Shown: positions 28,762 through 39,686 of the stretch, in pieces | Layout of the letters: each line of letters opens with the position of its first letter | Numbering within the stretch: the stretch's first letter is position 1 | NCBI RefSeq assembly: GCF_003001955.1 | Contig: NZ_PVNH01000001.1 | Span: forward strand, 372,001 to 436,000 | Origin: Prauserella shujinwangii | Lineage (GTDB): Bacteria > Actinomycetota > Actinomycetes > Mycobacteriales > Pseudonocardiaceae | Direction of reading: 5' to 3' | Length of the DNA: 64,000 nucleotides | Notes under the pieces: generated by a model | Told to the model about the DNA's origin: nothing | Databases searched by the model: none | The model's input: the letters and a program-made list of their open reading frames with translations, nothing else | Translations under genes and position numbers: made by a program

Positions 28762-30304
28762 GCGCGGCGGGATCGTAGCGGCACCGCGCGTTCCACAGCA
28801 GGAACGAGTCCATGCCGTTGTCCGCCGCGGCCCTGATCTGCGCGCGGATCTCCTCGGGGCCGTAGTTCTCGCGGAGGCTGAACGCCTGCAGCCACGGGAT
28901 CACGTCGGCGCGCCCTTCGGTCAGCTTCGCGAAGTGGGCCAGCGAGCGCGCCGTGATGTCGTACGGCTGGCTCTCCGGGTCCGCGACGCCGTACTCCCCG
29001 GGTCCCCAGTGCGAGGGGTACACCATGGGCGCGATGTAGTCGGCGTGCCGGGCCATGGCCGGGATGTCCTGGGCGATCTGCTCCGGCCTGCTGGCGGCGA
29101 TGCCGAACACCGAGGCGCCGAGCAGCGTGCCGTGCTCGCGCACGGCGGTCCGGGTCTCCTCGAGGAAGCCGGTGACGGCGTCCGCCGCGGAGCCCTCCAG
29201 GCCGGGGAACCGCATGCTCGACCGGTCGCCGTCCGGGCGCCGGATGTAGTCGTAGAGGATGTCGTCGAAGCCGAGCCGGGCCGCTTCCTCGGCGAGGGCG
29301 ATGTTGTACGCGCGCACGTCGGGATGGGCGAGGTTGGTGAACGCGTACTCGCCGTAGCCGCCCGTCCACGGTTGCCCTCCGGTGGTCTGCACCACGCGGT
29401 CCCGCTGCCCGCCGTGCCACGACGCCTCCGCGAGGATGGGATCCCGGAACACCACGATCCGGCCCACCACGCGCACGCCCAGCTCGTGCAGCCGGTCCAG
29501 TGCCGCCCGGGCGTCGTACAGGCCTCGCGTGGCGCCGATCTCGCGCGCGAGCGGCACCTGCGAGTCGTACCCGACCTCGCCGCTCTCGTCCTTGATGTCG
29601 AGCTGCACGGTGTCGATGCGGCCCTCCCGCGCCATCCGCAGCACCGGGTCGCGCAGCGTCGCGCTCGCCCAGGCGCTGGCGGTGAGGTGCACGGCGCGCA
29701 TGCCGGGATGGCGCAGCGGGACGGTGGCGCGCTCGGTGGCCGTGTTGCCCGCGGCGTCCCTGGCCTCGACGGTGACCGTTCCGGCCCGGGAGTCGACCGG
29801 CGCGGAGAACCGGCCGTCCCCGGCCACGGGCACCGGCTCGCCGCCGACCCGCACCGACTCGGCGTCCCTGGCCAGGCCACGGAGTTCGCCGGACTCGCCG
29901 GGGGCCACCGGCTTAACGGGTTCCAGCGCCAGCTCCGGCGGCGTTCCGTCCACGGTGAACTCGATACTGGTGCCGCCGCCGGGGAGCCAGGCCATGGCCC
30001 CCGGCACGCGGACCTCCAGCCGGTGCGCGCCGTCGGCGAGTTCGGGGGAGTCGAGGCGGAGCAGGTCGCCGTCGCGGATCACCGGTGCCTGCTCCCCGTT
30101 CAGCAGGACCTCGGCCGCGCCGGGGTCGCCGGTGCGGACGGCCATCGTCCGCAGCGTCGACGGGCTGACGACCGCGTCCTCGGCGAGCCCGGTGACGGTC
30201 ACGTCGGGGCGGGTCCACACCACCACGGACACCGCCCCCACGGTCAGCACCGCGACGACGAGCACGGCCAGCCAGCCTCGTCGGAACCGTCGAGCATCCA
30301 CCAT
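28745..30304 (-). CDS. Membrane-anchored putative glycoside hydrolase (DUF4015/GH-like)
   Basis: 519 residues. A positively charged start and one membrane helix ([20 protein letters not shown]) act as signal anchor. Next come Ig-like extracellular segments of about 170 residues, then a TIM-barrel putative glycosyl hydrolase: [61 protein letters not shown] and [17 protein letters not shown]. The Asp-rich strand ends (DIKDE, DDILYDY) are likely catalytic. ATG 30304 is chosen; GTG 30313 and GTG 30301 are alternatives. A DasR-like operator lies 41 bases upstream, suggesting control by amino sugars and not by steroids. Confidence 0.8.
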   Translation of the reverse strand: MVDARRFRRGWLAVLVVAVLTVGAVSVVVWTRPDVTVTGLAEDAVVSPSTLRTMAVRTGDPGAAEVLLNGEQAPVIRDGDLLRLDSPELADGAHRLEVRVPGAMAWLPGGGTSIEFTVDGTPPELALEPVKPVAPGESGELRGLARDAESVRVGGEPVPVAGDGRFSAPVDSRAGTVTVEARDAAGNTATERATVPLRHPGMRAVHLTASAWASATLRDPVLRMAREGRIDTVQLDIKDESGEVGYDSQVPLAREIGATRGLYDARAALDRLHELGVRVVGRIVVFRDPILAEASWHGGQRDRVVQTTGGQPWTGGYGEYAFTNLAHPDVRAYNIALAEEAARLGFDDILYDYIRRPDGDRSSMRFPGLEGSAADAVTGFLEETRTAVREHGTLLGASVFGIAASRPEQIAQDIPAMARHADYIAPMVYPSHWGPGEYGVADPESQPYDITARSLAHFAKLTEGRADVIPWLQAFSLRENYGPEEIRAQIRAAADNGMDSFLLWNARCRYDPAALSPGR

Positions 30305-30344
30305 CCTCGCCACCCTGGCACGCGGCCCTGGCCAGGTCGAGCCA

Positions 30345-30360
30345 ACTGGTCTAAACCAAT
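30345..30360. promoter_or_regulatory. DasR-type (dre-like) operator
   Basis: ACTGGTCTAAACCAAT is close to the GntR/DasR response element ACTGGTCTAGACCACT: the TGGTCTA/ACCA core is intact. It lies 41 bases upstream of the glycoside-hydrolase-like gene and touches the stop codon of fadE33. Confidence 0.55.
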
Positions 30361-31403
30361 TATCCGGTCTCCCCGGCCACGAGCGCGGGCAGCCGGGCCA
30401 GGTGCTCGTGCGGCTGCCCGAACAGCTGCGCGCTGCCGTGGGCGCGCTTGAAGAACCGGTGCGCCTCGTGCTCCCAGGTGATCGCGATCCCCCCGTGCAG
30501 CTGGATCATCTCCGCGGCGACGGCCGAGAACGCCTCCGAGCAGTGCGCCTTGGCCACCGCCGCGAGCCGGGGCCGGTCCACCTCGGCGGCCTCGGCCGCG
30601 GCGTACGCCGCCGAGGCCGCGGTCTGCACGAGCACGTACGCGTCGGCCAGCCGGTGTTTGAGCGCCTGGAACGAGCCGATCGGCCTGCCGAACTGCCTGC
30701 GCTGCGCGCAGTACCCGACGGTGATCTCCAGCGCGCGTGCCGCGGCGCCCGCCTGCTCGGCGGCCAGCGCGACACATGCGGCGTCCCTGGCCCCGGCCAG
30801 CGCGGCACGCCCGGCGCCCGCGACGCGCCTGCCCCGCGCGCCGGTCAGCGTGACGGTCGCGAGCGCGCGGCTCTGGTCCATCGCGGGCGCCCGCGCGCAC
30901 CGCACCCCCGCGCCGCCGGGGGCCACCTCGAACACGGCGGGGCCGTCGTCCGTCGCGGCGACCACGAGCAGCACGTCGGCGTCCGCGCCGTCGAGCACGT
31001 AGTGCGCCGTGCCGTCCAGCACGTCGCCGTCCGCGGCGCACGCGGCCACGTCCGGGTCCCACCGGCCCTCGGGCCCCGTCCACGCCACCGCGGCCGTGAC
31101 GCTGCCCTCGGCCAGTCCGGGCAGCAGCCGCGACCGGGTCTCGTCGTCGGCGGCGGCGGCCAGCAGCGTCGTCGCCAGCACCGCCGAACCCAGGAAGGGC
31201 GCCGGGGACAGGCCCCTGCCCAGCTCGTCGGCGACCACCGCCGCCTCGGCGAGCCCGGCGCCGAGCCCGCCGCAGTGCTCGGGTACCAGCAGCCCGGCCA
31301 CGCCCACCTGCTCGCACAGTGGTGGCCACGCCCGCTCCGGGGCCCGTTCCAGCACCGCGCGCACCGCGGCGCGCAGGTCCGCCCGCTCCTCCGCGGACGT
31401 CAC
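30360..31403 (-). CDS. fadE33: Acyl-CoA dehydrogenase subunit FadE33
   Basis: 347 residues, acyl-CoA dehydrogenase fold of the smaller, incomplete type: no clear N-terminal flavin loop, C-terminal RRQFGRPIGSFQALKHRLADA and QLHGGIAITWEHEAHRFFKR retained. Third of three joined dehydrogenase genes matching mycobacterial fadE31-fadE32-fadE33, part of C/D-ring catabolism. The GTG at 31403 overlaps the fadE32 stop. It is likely the heteromeric partner of one of its neighbours. Confidence 0.87.
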   Translation of the reverse strand: MTSAEERADLRAAVRAVLERAPERAWPPLCEQVGVAGLLVPEHCGGLGAGLAEAAVVADELGRGLSPAPFLGSAVLATTLLAAAADDETRSRLLPGLAEGSVTAAVAWTGPEGRWDPDVAACAADGDVLDGTAHYVLDGADADVLLVVAATDDGPAVFEVAPGGAGVRCARAPAMDQSRALATVTLTGARGRRVAGAGRAALAGARDAACVALAAEQAGAAARALEITVGYCAQRRQFGRPIGSFQALKHRLADAYVLVQTAASAAYAAAEAAEVDRPRLAAVAKAHCSEAFSAVAAEMIQLHGGIAITWEHEAHRFFKRAHGSAQLFGQPHEHLARLPALVAGETG

Positions 31404-32368
31404 CGGACCGACCCCGCCCGCAGCGCGGTGAGCACCCGGCTCCGGTGGAACGCCTGGGTGCCCCAGGTGCCGGTCAGCGCCCGCACCTTCGCCAGCCACA
31501 GGCCCAGCGGGTGCTCGGCGGTGTAGCCGATCGCGCCGTGCACCTGCAGCCCCGTGCGCGCCGCGAGGTACGCGGCGTCGGCGGCCGCGACCCGGGCGGC
31601 CGAGACGTCGCGCGGCACGTCCCCGCCCGCGTCGAGTGCCACCGCGGCGCCGTACACCAGCGGCCCGGCCAGCTCCAGCCGCGTGGCCACGTCGGCGAGC
31701 AGGTGCTTGACGGCCTGGAACTCGCCGATCGTGCGGCCGTACTGCACCCGTTGCCTGGCGTAGTCCACCGAACGGTCCAGCAGCCACCGGCCCGCGCCGA
31801 GCAGCTGCGCCGCGGTCGCCAGCGCGGCCTGGTCGAACGCCCGTCCCGGATCCGGGCAGGACGCGATGACGTCGCCGGGCACCGCCTCGAACAGCCGCCG
31901 CGAACCGTCCACACCGGACAGCGACCGGCCCGGGGTGAACACGCGGAGGTCCGTGCCGTCCACCGCGATCCGCGTGTCGGCGACGTCGGCGTCCAGCGCG
32001 TGCGGCACGTGCGGGTCCCAGCGCAGCGACGCGAGTGTCTCGCCCGCGGCGACCCCGGCCAGCAGCTCGTCGTCGAGCAGGGCGGGCAGCGCGGCGGCCG
32101 TGTCGGTCCACGGTCCGGGCACGCCGTGGTAGCCGAGCCGCTCGAACGCCACCACGAGCTCCACCGCGCCCGCGCCGAGACCGTCGCGGTGCTCGGGCAC
32201 GGCCAGCGCGGTCACGCCGACCTCCGCCAGCCGTCGCCACAGCTTGAGCCCGGGCTCGTGCTCGCCGCCCGCCCACCGCCGTGCGACCGTGGCCACGTCG
32301 GCGGCGGACAGCAGGCCGGTCAGGCTTTCCGCGAACTGCCGCTGCTCGGCGGAGAGTGCGAACCTCAT
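31400..32368 (-). CDS. fadE32: Acyl-CoA dehydrogenase subunit FadE32
   Basis: 322 residues beginning MRFALSAEQRQFAESL. The acyl-CoA dehydrogenase fold keeps the C-terminal helical part (RQRVQYGRTIGEFQAVKHLL, QVHGAIGYTAEHPLGLWL). The ATG overlaps the fadE31 stop (ATGA) and its own stop overlaps fadE33. Homologues act on ring C/D-derived acyl-CoA late in the HIP pathway, probably as a heteromer. Confidence 0.88.
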   Translation of the reverse strand: MRFALSAEQRQFAESLTGLLSAADVATVARRWAGGEHEPGLKLWRRLAEVGVTALAVPEHRDGLGAGAVELVVAFERLGYHGVPGPWTDTAAALPALLDDELLAGVAAGETLASLRWDPHVPHALDADVADTRIAVDGTDLRVFTPGRSLSGVDGSRRLFEAVPGDVIASCPDPGRAFDQAALATAAQLLGAGRWLLDRSVDYARQRVQYGRTIGEFQAVKHLLADVATRLELAGPLVYGAAVALDAGGDVPRDVSAARVAAADAAYLAARTGLQVHGAIGYTAEHPLGLWLAKVRALTGTWGTQAFHRSRVLTALRAGSVR

Positions 32369-33501
32369 CGCGGCCCCCTCGGCAGGCCGAGCAGCCGCTC
32401 GGCCACGGTGTTGCGCTGGATCTGGTCGGTGCCGCCGTAGATCGGACCCGCCAGCGCGAACAGCCAGCCGTCCAGCCACGGCCCGCGCAGCTCGGCCGAC
32501 GGTCCCAGCAGGTCGAGCGCCGTCTCGTGCAGCGCCACGTCCAGCTGTGACCAGAACAGCTTGTTCACGCTCGACTCCGGGCCGAGCTCCGCGCCCTCGG
32601 CCAGCCGGGTCACGGTGCCGTAGGTGTAGAGCTGGTAGGCGCGTGCCCCGATCCAGGCGTCGGCGACACGCCCGGCGAGCGCGGGGTCGGCAGCCTCCTC
32701 GCGGCGCCACAGGTCCACCAGCCGGGCCGCGGCGGCGAGGAAGCGGCCGGGGCTGCGCAGCGAGAGCCCGCGCTCGTTGTTGGCGGTGGTCATCGCCACG
32801 CGCCAGCCGTCGCCCGGCTCGCCGATCACGTCGGCGTCGGGTACGTACACCTCGTCGAGGAAGATCTCGGCGAACCCCGGCTCGCCGTCGAGCTGGGCGA
32901 TCGGGCGCACCCGCACCCCCTCGGCCCGCAGGTCGACCATCACGTAGGTGAGGCCGCGGTGCCGCTCGCTGTCCGGGTCGCTGCGGAACAGGCCGAACGC
33001 GCGGTCGGCGAACGCCGCGCGGGAGCTCCACGTCTTCTGCCCGGACAGCAGCCAGCCGCCGTCGGTGCGGGTGGCCGTGCTGCGCAGGGCCGCGATGTCA
33101 CTGCCCGCGTCCGGCTCCGACCAGGCCTGCGCCCACACCTGCTCGCCCCGCGCCATCGGGGGCAGCACGCGGCGGCGCTGCTCGGCGGTGCCGTGCGAGA
33201 ACAGGGTCGGCGCCAGCATGAACAGCCCGTTCTGGTTGACCCGGCCCGGCGCGCCCGCCGCGTAGTACTCCTCCTCGAACAGCACCCATTCGAGCAGGCT
33301 CGCGTCCCGCCCGCCGTACTCCTCCGGCCACGCCACCGCCGACAGGCGCGCGTCCGCCAGGAGGGCCTCCCACTCGCGGTGCCGCGCGAAGCCCTCCGCC
33401 GTGTCGAACGACGGCAGTGGCGTACCGGGCACGTGCTCGGCGAGCCAGTCGCGCACCTCGGCGCGGAACGCGCGGGCGTGCTCGTCCAGGTCCAGGTCCA
33501 C
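32365..33501 (-). CDS. fadE31: Acyl-CoA dehydrogenase FadE31
   Basis: 378 residues, complete acyl-CoA dehydrogenase: WAQAWSEPDAGSDIAALRS flavin loop, GQKTWSSRAAFADRAFG, NNERGLSLRSPGRF, GGTDQIQRNTVAERLLGLPRG tail. It starts at GTG 33501, three bases after the upstream hydratase. Part of the KstR2-type operon fadD3 - hydratase - fadE31 - fadE32 - fadE33. Confidence 0.9.
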   Translation of the reverse strand: MDLDLDEHARAFRAEVRDWLAEHVPGTPLPSFDTAEGFARHREWEALLADARLSAVAWPEEYGGRDASLLEWVLFEEEYYAAGAPGRVNQNGLFMLAPTLFSHGTAEQRRRVLPPMARGEQVWAQAWSEPDAGSDIAALRSTATRTDGGWLLSGQKTWSSRAAFADRAFGLFRSDPDSERHRGLTYVMVDLRAEGVRVRPIAQLDGEPGFAEIFLDEVYVPDADVIGEPGDGWRVAMTTANNERGLSLRSPGRFLAAAARLVDLWRREEAADPALAGRVADAWIGARAYQLYTYGTVTRLAEGAELGPESSVNKLFWSQLDVALHETALDLLGPSAELRGPWLDGWLFALAGPIYGGTDQIQRNTVAERLLGLPRGPR

Positions 33502-33504
33502 GGC

Positions 33505-34350
33505 TCAGCCCTTTCCCCCCGACTCACGCATCGAGCGCGCGGTCTGCCCGCCGAGCGAGTCGCCGCCGGAGACCTCGGCGTTGTGCGCGTGCGCGAAGTG
33601 GTGCAGCCCGAACACCGAGTCCATGCCACTGCGCAGGCCCATCAGGTCCTCCGCCTGGTTGACGGCCTTCTTGGCGAGGGCGAGCCCGAACCGGGGCATG
33701 GCGGCGATCCGCTCGGCCAGCGCCCGCGTCTCCTCGGCCAGCCGGGCGCGCGGGACGACCCGGTTCACCATGCCCCAGCGCAGGGCCTGCTCCGCGTCGA
33801 ACCGGTCGCCGGTGAACAGCACCTCCTTCGCCGCGCGCGGCCCGAGCACCCACGGGTGGGCGAAGTACTCGACACCCGGGATGCCCATCCGCACCACGGG
33901 GTCGGCGAAGAAGGCGTCGTCGGCGGCGACGATCAGGTCGCACACCCACGCGAGCATGAGCCCGCCCGCCACGCACGCGCCCTGCACGCCGGCGATCACC
34001 GGTTTCGGGATCTCCCGCCAGCGGCGGCACATGCCGAGGTAGACCTCCGACTCGCGGGCGAGCCGCGCGTCGCCGCCCGCCTTGTCGACGTGGTCCCACC
34101 ACAGCACGGCCTTGCGTTCGAAGGAGACGTCGGCGTCCCGGCCGGGGGACCCGATGTCGTGCCCGGCCGAGAAGTGCTCGCCCGCGCCGGCGAGCACGAT
34201 CACCGAGACCTCGTCGTCGTCGACGGCGCGGGCGAAGGCCGCGTCCAGCGCGTAGGTCATGGCCGAGTTCTGCGCGTTGCGGTACTCGGGCCGGTTCATC
34301 GTCACCACGGCCACGGGCCCGGTGCGCTCGTAACGCACGGTCTCGGTCAT
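33505..34350 (-). CDS. Enoyl-CoA hydratase/isomerase of the HIP operon
   Basis: 281 residues, crotonase fold. Oxyanion-hole motifs are AGEHFSAGHDIGSP and GACVAGGLMLAWVCDL; a mid insert DVSFERKAVLWWDHVDK is unusual for simple crotonases. It lies between fadD3 (stop overlaps its ATG) and fadE31. It is probably a hydratase acting on ring C/D CoA thioesters; the exact step is not known to me, so no symbol is given. Confidence 0.85.
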   Translation of the reverse strand: MTETVRYERTGPVAVVTMNRPEYRNAQNSAMTYALDAAFARAVDDDEVSVIVLAGAGEHFSAGHDIGSPGRDADVSFERKAVLWWDHVDKAGGDARLARESEVYLGMCRRWREIPKPVIAGVQGACVAGGLMLAWVCDLIVAADDAFFADPVVRMGIPGVEYFAHPWVLGPRAAKEVLFTGDRFDAEQALRWGMVNRVVPRARLAEETRALAERIAAMPRFGLALAKKAVNQAEDLMGLRSGMDSVFGLHHFAHAHNAEVSGGDSLGGQTARSMRESGGKG

Positions 34351-35882
34351 GCCTTCTCCCTCAGCTCTCGTTTCAGCACCTTGCCCGAGGCGTTGCGCGG
34401 CAGGGACCCGGTGAACTCGACCCGCCGCGGCACCTTGTAGTTGGCCAGCCGCTCCCGGCAGAACGTGACGACGTCCTCAGTGGACAGATCGTGGCCGGGC
34501 CTGCGCACGACGAACGCCTTGCCGACCTCGCCGAGCCGGTCGTCGGGGACACCGACCACGGCGGACTCGGCCACCCCGTCGAGCCGGGCGAGCGCCTGCT
34601 CGACCTCGGCGGGGTAGACGTTGAAGCCGCCGCAGACGTACATGTCCTTGATGCGGTCGGTGATCGTGAGATTGCCGTGCTCGTCGAGCGAGCCGACGTC
34701 ACCGGTGTGCAGCCACCCCTCGGCGTCGATCGCCTCGGCCGTGGCGGCGGGGTCGTCGAGGTAGCCGAGCATGGTGTGCGGTCCGCGCAGCAGGATCTCG
34801 CCGGTGCCGGGATCGGTGCGCACGGTGAAGCCCGCGGCGGCACGCCCCGACGTGCGGGCGATGGTCTCCACGTCGTCGCCGGGCTCGCACATGGTGGCCA
34901 CGACCGCCTCGGTGAGCCCGTACGCGGTGAGCACCGTGCCGAAACCCAGCTCGGTGCGCATGCGCTCGACGAGGGTGACCGGGACGGTCGCGGCGCCGGT
35001 GACCGCGAGCCGCAGACTGGACAGATCGTGGACGTCCCGCGCGGGATGGTCGAGCAGCATCTGATAGATCGTGGGCGCGCCGGGGAACACGGTGATCCGC
35101 TCGCGCTCGATCACGCGCAGGGCCGCCTCGGGATCGAACGTCGGCTGCGGCACGAGCGTGGCGCCGCGCAGCAGCGCCGCCACGATGCCGGCCTTGTAGC
35201 CGAAGCTGTGGAAGAACGGGTTCACGACGAGGTAGCGGTCGCCCTCGGTGAGCCCGCCGCGCTCGGCCCACGCCGCGGCGACGGCGACCGTGCTGCGGTG
35301 GCTCGTCACCGCGCCCTTGCTGCGGCCGGTGGTGCCGGAGGTGAACAGGATGTCGGCGACGTCGTCCGGGCGCACCGCCTCGGCCCGCGCGCCGGCGGCG
35401 GGGTCGTCACCGGGCAGGTCCGCCCACTCGACCACGCCCTCCTCCGGGCGTGGCGGTTCCTCGACGGGAATCCGCACCACGGTCGGCGGGGGCGTGCCGC
35501 CCGCCGAGCGCAGGGCCGCGAGCCGGTCGGTGCCGAGGAACGGGCCCGCCACGAACAGCGCCGCGGCCCGGCTGCGGTCGAGGACGTCCCGGATCTCCGG
35601 GCCGGTGAAGCGGGTGTTGACCGGGACGAGCGTGGCGCCCGCGGACAGGGCGCCCAGCGCGGCGACCACCCAGTGCCAGGTGTTGGGGGAGCAGACGGCG
35701 ACCCGGTCGCCCGCCGCCACCCCGCGTGCGGCCAGCATGCCCGCGCAGCCGCGCACGCGCCGGTGCAGTTCGGCGTAGTCGAACCGGACCGGCCCGTCCA
35801 CGACGGCCTCGCGCTCGGGGAACCGGCGCGCCGCCCGCGCCAGCGCGGCCGGGACGGTCTCCGCGTCCTCGTCGATGCGCAT
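34347..35882 (-). CDS. fadD3: HIP-CoA ligase FadD3
   Basis: 511 residues, acyl-CoA synthetase: P-loop ILFTSGTTGRSKGAVTSH, NPFFHSFGYKAG, TAYGLTEAV, LHTGDVG and C-terminal lysine motif NASGKVLKRELREKA. FadD3 thioesterifies HIP, the C/D-ring propionate released by HsaD, and starts the KstR2-controlled pathway. ATG 35882 is set by AGGGAG at 35889-35894, six bases upstream; ATG 35888 also exists. A perfect KstR2 site ends 13 bases from this start. Confidence 0.92.
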   Translation of the reverse strand: MRIDEDAETVPAALARAARRFPEREAVVDGPVRFDYAELHRRVRGCAGMLAARGVAAGDRVAVCSPNTWHWVVAALGALSAGATLVPVNTRFTGPEIRDVLDRSRAAALFVAGPFLGTDRLAALRSAGGTPPPTVVRIPVEEPPRPEEGVVEWADLPGDDPAAGARAEAVRPDDVADILFTSGTTGRSKGAVTSHRSTVAVAAAWAERGGLTEGDRYLVVNPFFHSFGYKAGIVAALLRGATLVPQPTFDPEAALRVIERERITVFPGAPTIYQMLLDHPARDVHDLSSLRLAVTGAATVPVTLVERMRTELGFGTVLTAYGLTEAVVATMCEPGDDVETIARTSGRAAAGFTVRTDPGTGEILLRGPHTMLGYLDDPAATAEAIDAEGWLHTGDVGSLDEHGNLTITDRIKDMYVCGGFNVYPAEVEQALARLDGVAESAVVGVPDDRLGEVGKAFVVRRPGHDLSTEDVVTFCRERLANYKVPRRVEFTGSLPRNASGKVLKRELREKA

Positions 35883-35894
35883 CACCATCTCCCT

Positions 35895-35908
35895 AGCAAG
35901 TGCTTGGT
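35895..35908. promoter_or_regulatory. KstR2 operator between fadD3 and fadE30
   Basis: AGCAAGTGCTTGGT matches AnCAAGnnCTTGnT at every fixed position. It sits in the 88-base divergent gap beside TAGGGT and TAGCCT boxes (35908-35917), so it could control both operons. Confidence 0.85.
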
Positions 35909-35970
35909 AGGGTAGCCTACGCACGACGCCGAGTTTTGAACAGACCGCGGTGCGAACAGAGGAGAAGCCG

Positions 35971-37118
<1,148 letters not shown>

Positions 37119-37122
<4 letters not shown>

Positions 37123-37895
37123 TCCCGCTGCCGGACTATCCCCAGGGGGCGAACCTGTTGCGGGACAAGGTCGTCGTGGTCACCGCGGCGGCGGGCACCG
37201 GGATCGGGTCCGCGGTCGCCAGGCGGTGCCTCGAGGAGGGTGCCGCGGTCGTGCTCAGCGACGCGCACGAGCGCAGGCTGGGGGAGAAGGCCGACGAGCT
37301 GGCCGGGCTCGGCGCCGTGCACGCGATCCCGTGCGACGTGACCGCCGAGGAGCAGGTCCAGGCCCTCGTCGACGGCGCCGTGCGGCGGTTCGGCCGCATC
37401 GACGTGCTGGTGAACAACGCGGGTCTCGGCGGGAGCAGGTCCATCCTGGACATGACCGACGAGGAGTGGTCGCGCGTGGTCGACGTCACCCTCAACGGCA
37501 CCTTCCGCGCCACGCGGGCCGCGGCCCGGCGGTTCCTGGCGCAGGGCGGGGGCGGCGCGATCGTGAACAACGCGTCGGTGGTCGGCTGGCGGGCACAGGC
37601 CGAGCAGGCGCACTACGCGGCGGCCAAGGCCGGGGTGATGGCGCTGACCCGGTGCGCGGCCGTGGACGTGGCCCCGCACGGCATCCGTGTCAACGCGGTG
37701 GCGCCGAGCCTGGCGATGCACCCGTTCCTGGCGAAGGTCACCACGGAGGAACTGCTCGCCGAGCTCACCGAGCGCGAGGTCTCCGGCCGGGCGGCCGAAC
37801 CGTGGGAGGTCGCCAACGTCATGGTGTTCCTCGCCAGCGACCTCGCGTCGTACCTGACCGGCGAGGTCGTGTCCGTGAGCAGCCAGCACCCATGA
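37119..37895 (+). CDS. ipdF: HIP-pathway short-chain dehydrogenase IpdF
   Basis: 258 residues, SDR. The cofactor loop reads VVVTAAAGTGIGSAVA, with Ala replacing the usual first Gly of TGxxxGxG. LVNNAGLGG, the Ser of VNNASVVGW and the Tyr-Lys pair of HYAAAKAGV are present. Place after fadE30 and before kstR2-fadA6 matches mycobacterial IpdF, which acts on the C5 hydroxyl/keto group of HIP-CoA intermediates. The GTG overlaps the fadE30 stop. Confidence 0.88.
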
Positions 37896-37903
37896 GGAGC
37901 ACG

Positions 37904-38506
37904 ATGAGCAAGGAATCCCCGCGCAGGACCGAACTGCTGGCGCTGGCCGCCCGGCTGTTCGCCGAGCGCGGCTACGTGTCCACGACGGTGCGCGACATCG
38001 CCGACGCGGCGGGCATCCTGTCCGGCAGCCTCTACCACCACTTCGACTCGAAGGAGTCGATGGCGGACGAGATCCTGCGGGGATTCCTGGACGAGCTGTT
38101 CGGCACCTACGCCGAGATCGAGGCGGCGGAGCTGGGGCCGCGCCGGACCCTGGAGGCGGTGGTGGTGGCCTCGTTCGACGCGATCCACCGCAGGCCGCAC
38201 GAGGTCGCGATCTACCAGAACGAGGCCAAGCACCTGGCGCAGTCGGAGCGGTTCTCCTACCTGGACGAGCGCAACACGGAGTTCCGGCGGCTGTGGAACC
38301 GGATCCTCACCGACGGGGTGCGGGCCGGCGTGTTCCGGGAGGATCTCGACGTCGAACTGGTCTACCGGTTCCTCCGCGACACGGTCTGGGTGGCCGTGCG
38401 CTGGTACAACCCCGAGGGGCCGCTGGCGGCGGACGCCGTGGCGAAGCAGTACCTCGGGATCCTCCTGGACGGGATCGCCACCGGCAGGCGCCGGGCGGGG
38501 AAGTAG
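37904..38506 (+). CDS. kstR2: TetR-family repressor KstR2
   Basis: 200 residues. DNA-binding part TTVRDIADAAGILSGSLYHH followed by FDSKESMADEILRGFLDEL, near identical in pattern to mycobacterial KstR2; then RFLRDTVWVAVRWYNPEGPL. KstR2 represses the C/D-ring genes and responds to HIP-CoA. ATG 37904 is used, with GAGGAG just upstream; ATG 37892 overlaps the ipdF stop. It is embedded in the operon it probably controls. Confidence 0.93.
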   Translation: MSKESPRRTELLALAARLFAERGYVSTTVRDIADAAGILSGSLYHHFDSKESMADEILRGFLDELFGTYAEIEAAELGPRRTLEAVVVASFDAIHRRPHEVAIYQNEAKHLAQSERFSYLDERNTEFRRLWNRILTDGVRAGVFREDLDVELVYRFLRDTVWVAVRWYNPEGPLAADAVAKQYLGILLDGIATGRRRAGK

Positions 38507-38516
38507 AGGTGTCGTG

Positions 38517-39668
38517 ATGGCGGAGGCGTACCTTCTCGACGCGGTCCGCACGCCGGTCGGCAGGCGCGGCGGCGGGCTGAGCGCGGCCCACCCGGCCGAT
38601 CTGGGCGCGCACGTGCTGCGGGCGGTGGTGGAGCGGGCCGGTGTCGAGCCGGGGCTGGTGGACGACGTGATCCTCGGCTGCACCGACACGCTGGGCCCGC
38701 AGGCGGGCAACATCGCCCGGACGGCGTGGCTCGCGGCGGGTTTCCCCGACCACGTGCCCGGGGTGACGGTGGACCGGCAGTGCGGGTCGAGCCAGCAGGC
38801 GGTGCACTTCGCCGCGCAGGCCGTGCTGTCCGGCACGATGGACCTCGTCGTGGCCGGGGGCGTGCAGAACATGAGCCGGATCCCGATCAGCGCCGCGATG
38901 CTGGCCGGGCGCGAGTACGGGTTCGCCGACCCGTTCTCCGGGTCGGCAGGCTGGCAGGAGCGCTACGGCGGCGCCGAGATCTCCCAGTTCTCCAGCGCGG
39001 AGATGATCGCGCGGCACTGGGACCTCTCCCGCGAGGACATGGAGGCCTACGCCTACACCAGTCACCGCAGGGCGGTCGCCGCGCTCGACGAGGGCCGGTT
39101 CGCCGCGGAGACCGTGCCGTTCGGCGACCTGGCGCACGACGAGGGCCCGCGCCGCGACACCAGCCGCGAGAAGATGGCGGGGCTGCCCCCGCTGAACCCC
39201 GGATCCCGGCTGACGGCGGCCGTGGCGAGCCAGATCTCCGACGGCGCCAGCGCGGCGCTGCTGGCGTCGGAGTCGTTCGTGCGGGAGCACGGGCTGACGC
39301 CGAGGGCGCGCGTCCACCACCTCTCGGTGCGGGCGGCCGATCCGGTGTGGATGCTCACCGGGCCCATCCCGGCGACCGCGCACGCGCTGCGCCGGACCGG
39401 CCTGACAGCGGACGACATCGACCTGTTCGAGGTGAACGAGGCGTTCGCCAGCGTGGTGCTGGCCTGGCTGGACGAGACCGGAGCCGACCCGGAGCGCGTC
39501 AACGTCAACGGCGGCGGCATCGCGCTGGGCCACCCGATCGGCGCCACCGGGACGAAGCTGCTGGCGACCCTGCTGCACGAGCTGGAGCGCCGCGGCGGCC
39601 GCTACGGCCTGCAGACCATGTGCGAGGGCGGCGGCACCGCGAACGTCACCATCATCGAACGCCTCTGA
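38517..39668 (+). CDS. fadA6: Beta-ketothiolase FadA6
   Basis: 383 residues, thiolase: nucleophile Cys89 in VDRQCGSSQQAVHFAAQAV, EVNEAFASVVLAW, GGGIALGHPIGATGTKLL and terminal CEGGGTANVTIIERL. FadA6 carries out the late thiolytic step after C/D-ring opening. ATG 38517 is used; GTG 38514 directly precedes it. Last gene of fadE30-ipdF-kstR2-fadA6, ending at a strong palindrome. Confidence 0.9.
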   Translation: MAEAYLLDAVRTPVGRRGGGLSAAHPADLGAHVLRAVVERAGVEPGLVDDVILGCTDTLGPQAGNIARTAWLAAGFPDHVPGVTVDRQCGSSQQAVHFAAQAVLSGTMDLVVAGGVQNMSRIPISAAMLAGREYGFADPFSGSAGWQERYGGAEISQFSSAEMIARHWDLSREDMEAYAYTSHRRAVAALDEGRFAAETVPFGDLAHDEGPRRDTSREKMAGLPPLNPGSRLTAAVASQISDGASAALLASESFVREHGLTPRARVHHLSVRAADPVWMLTGPIPATAHALRRTGLTADDIDLFEVNEAFASVVLAWLDETGADPERVNVNGGGIALGHPIGATGTKLLATLLHELERRGGRYGLQTMCEGGGTANVTIIERL

Positions 39669-39686
39669 CCCGCGCCTGCCTCACCC

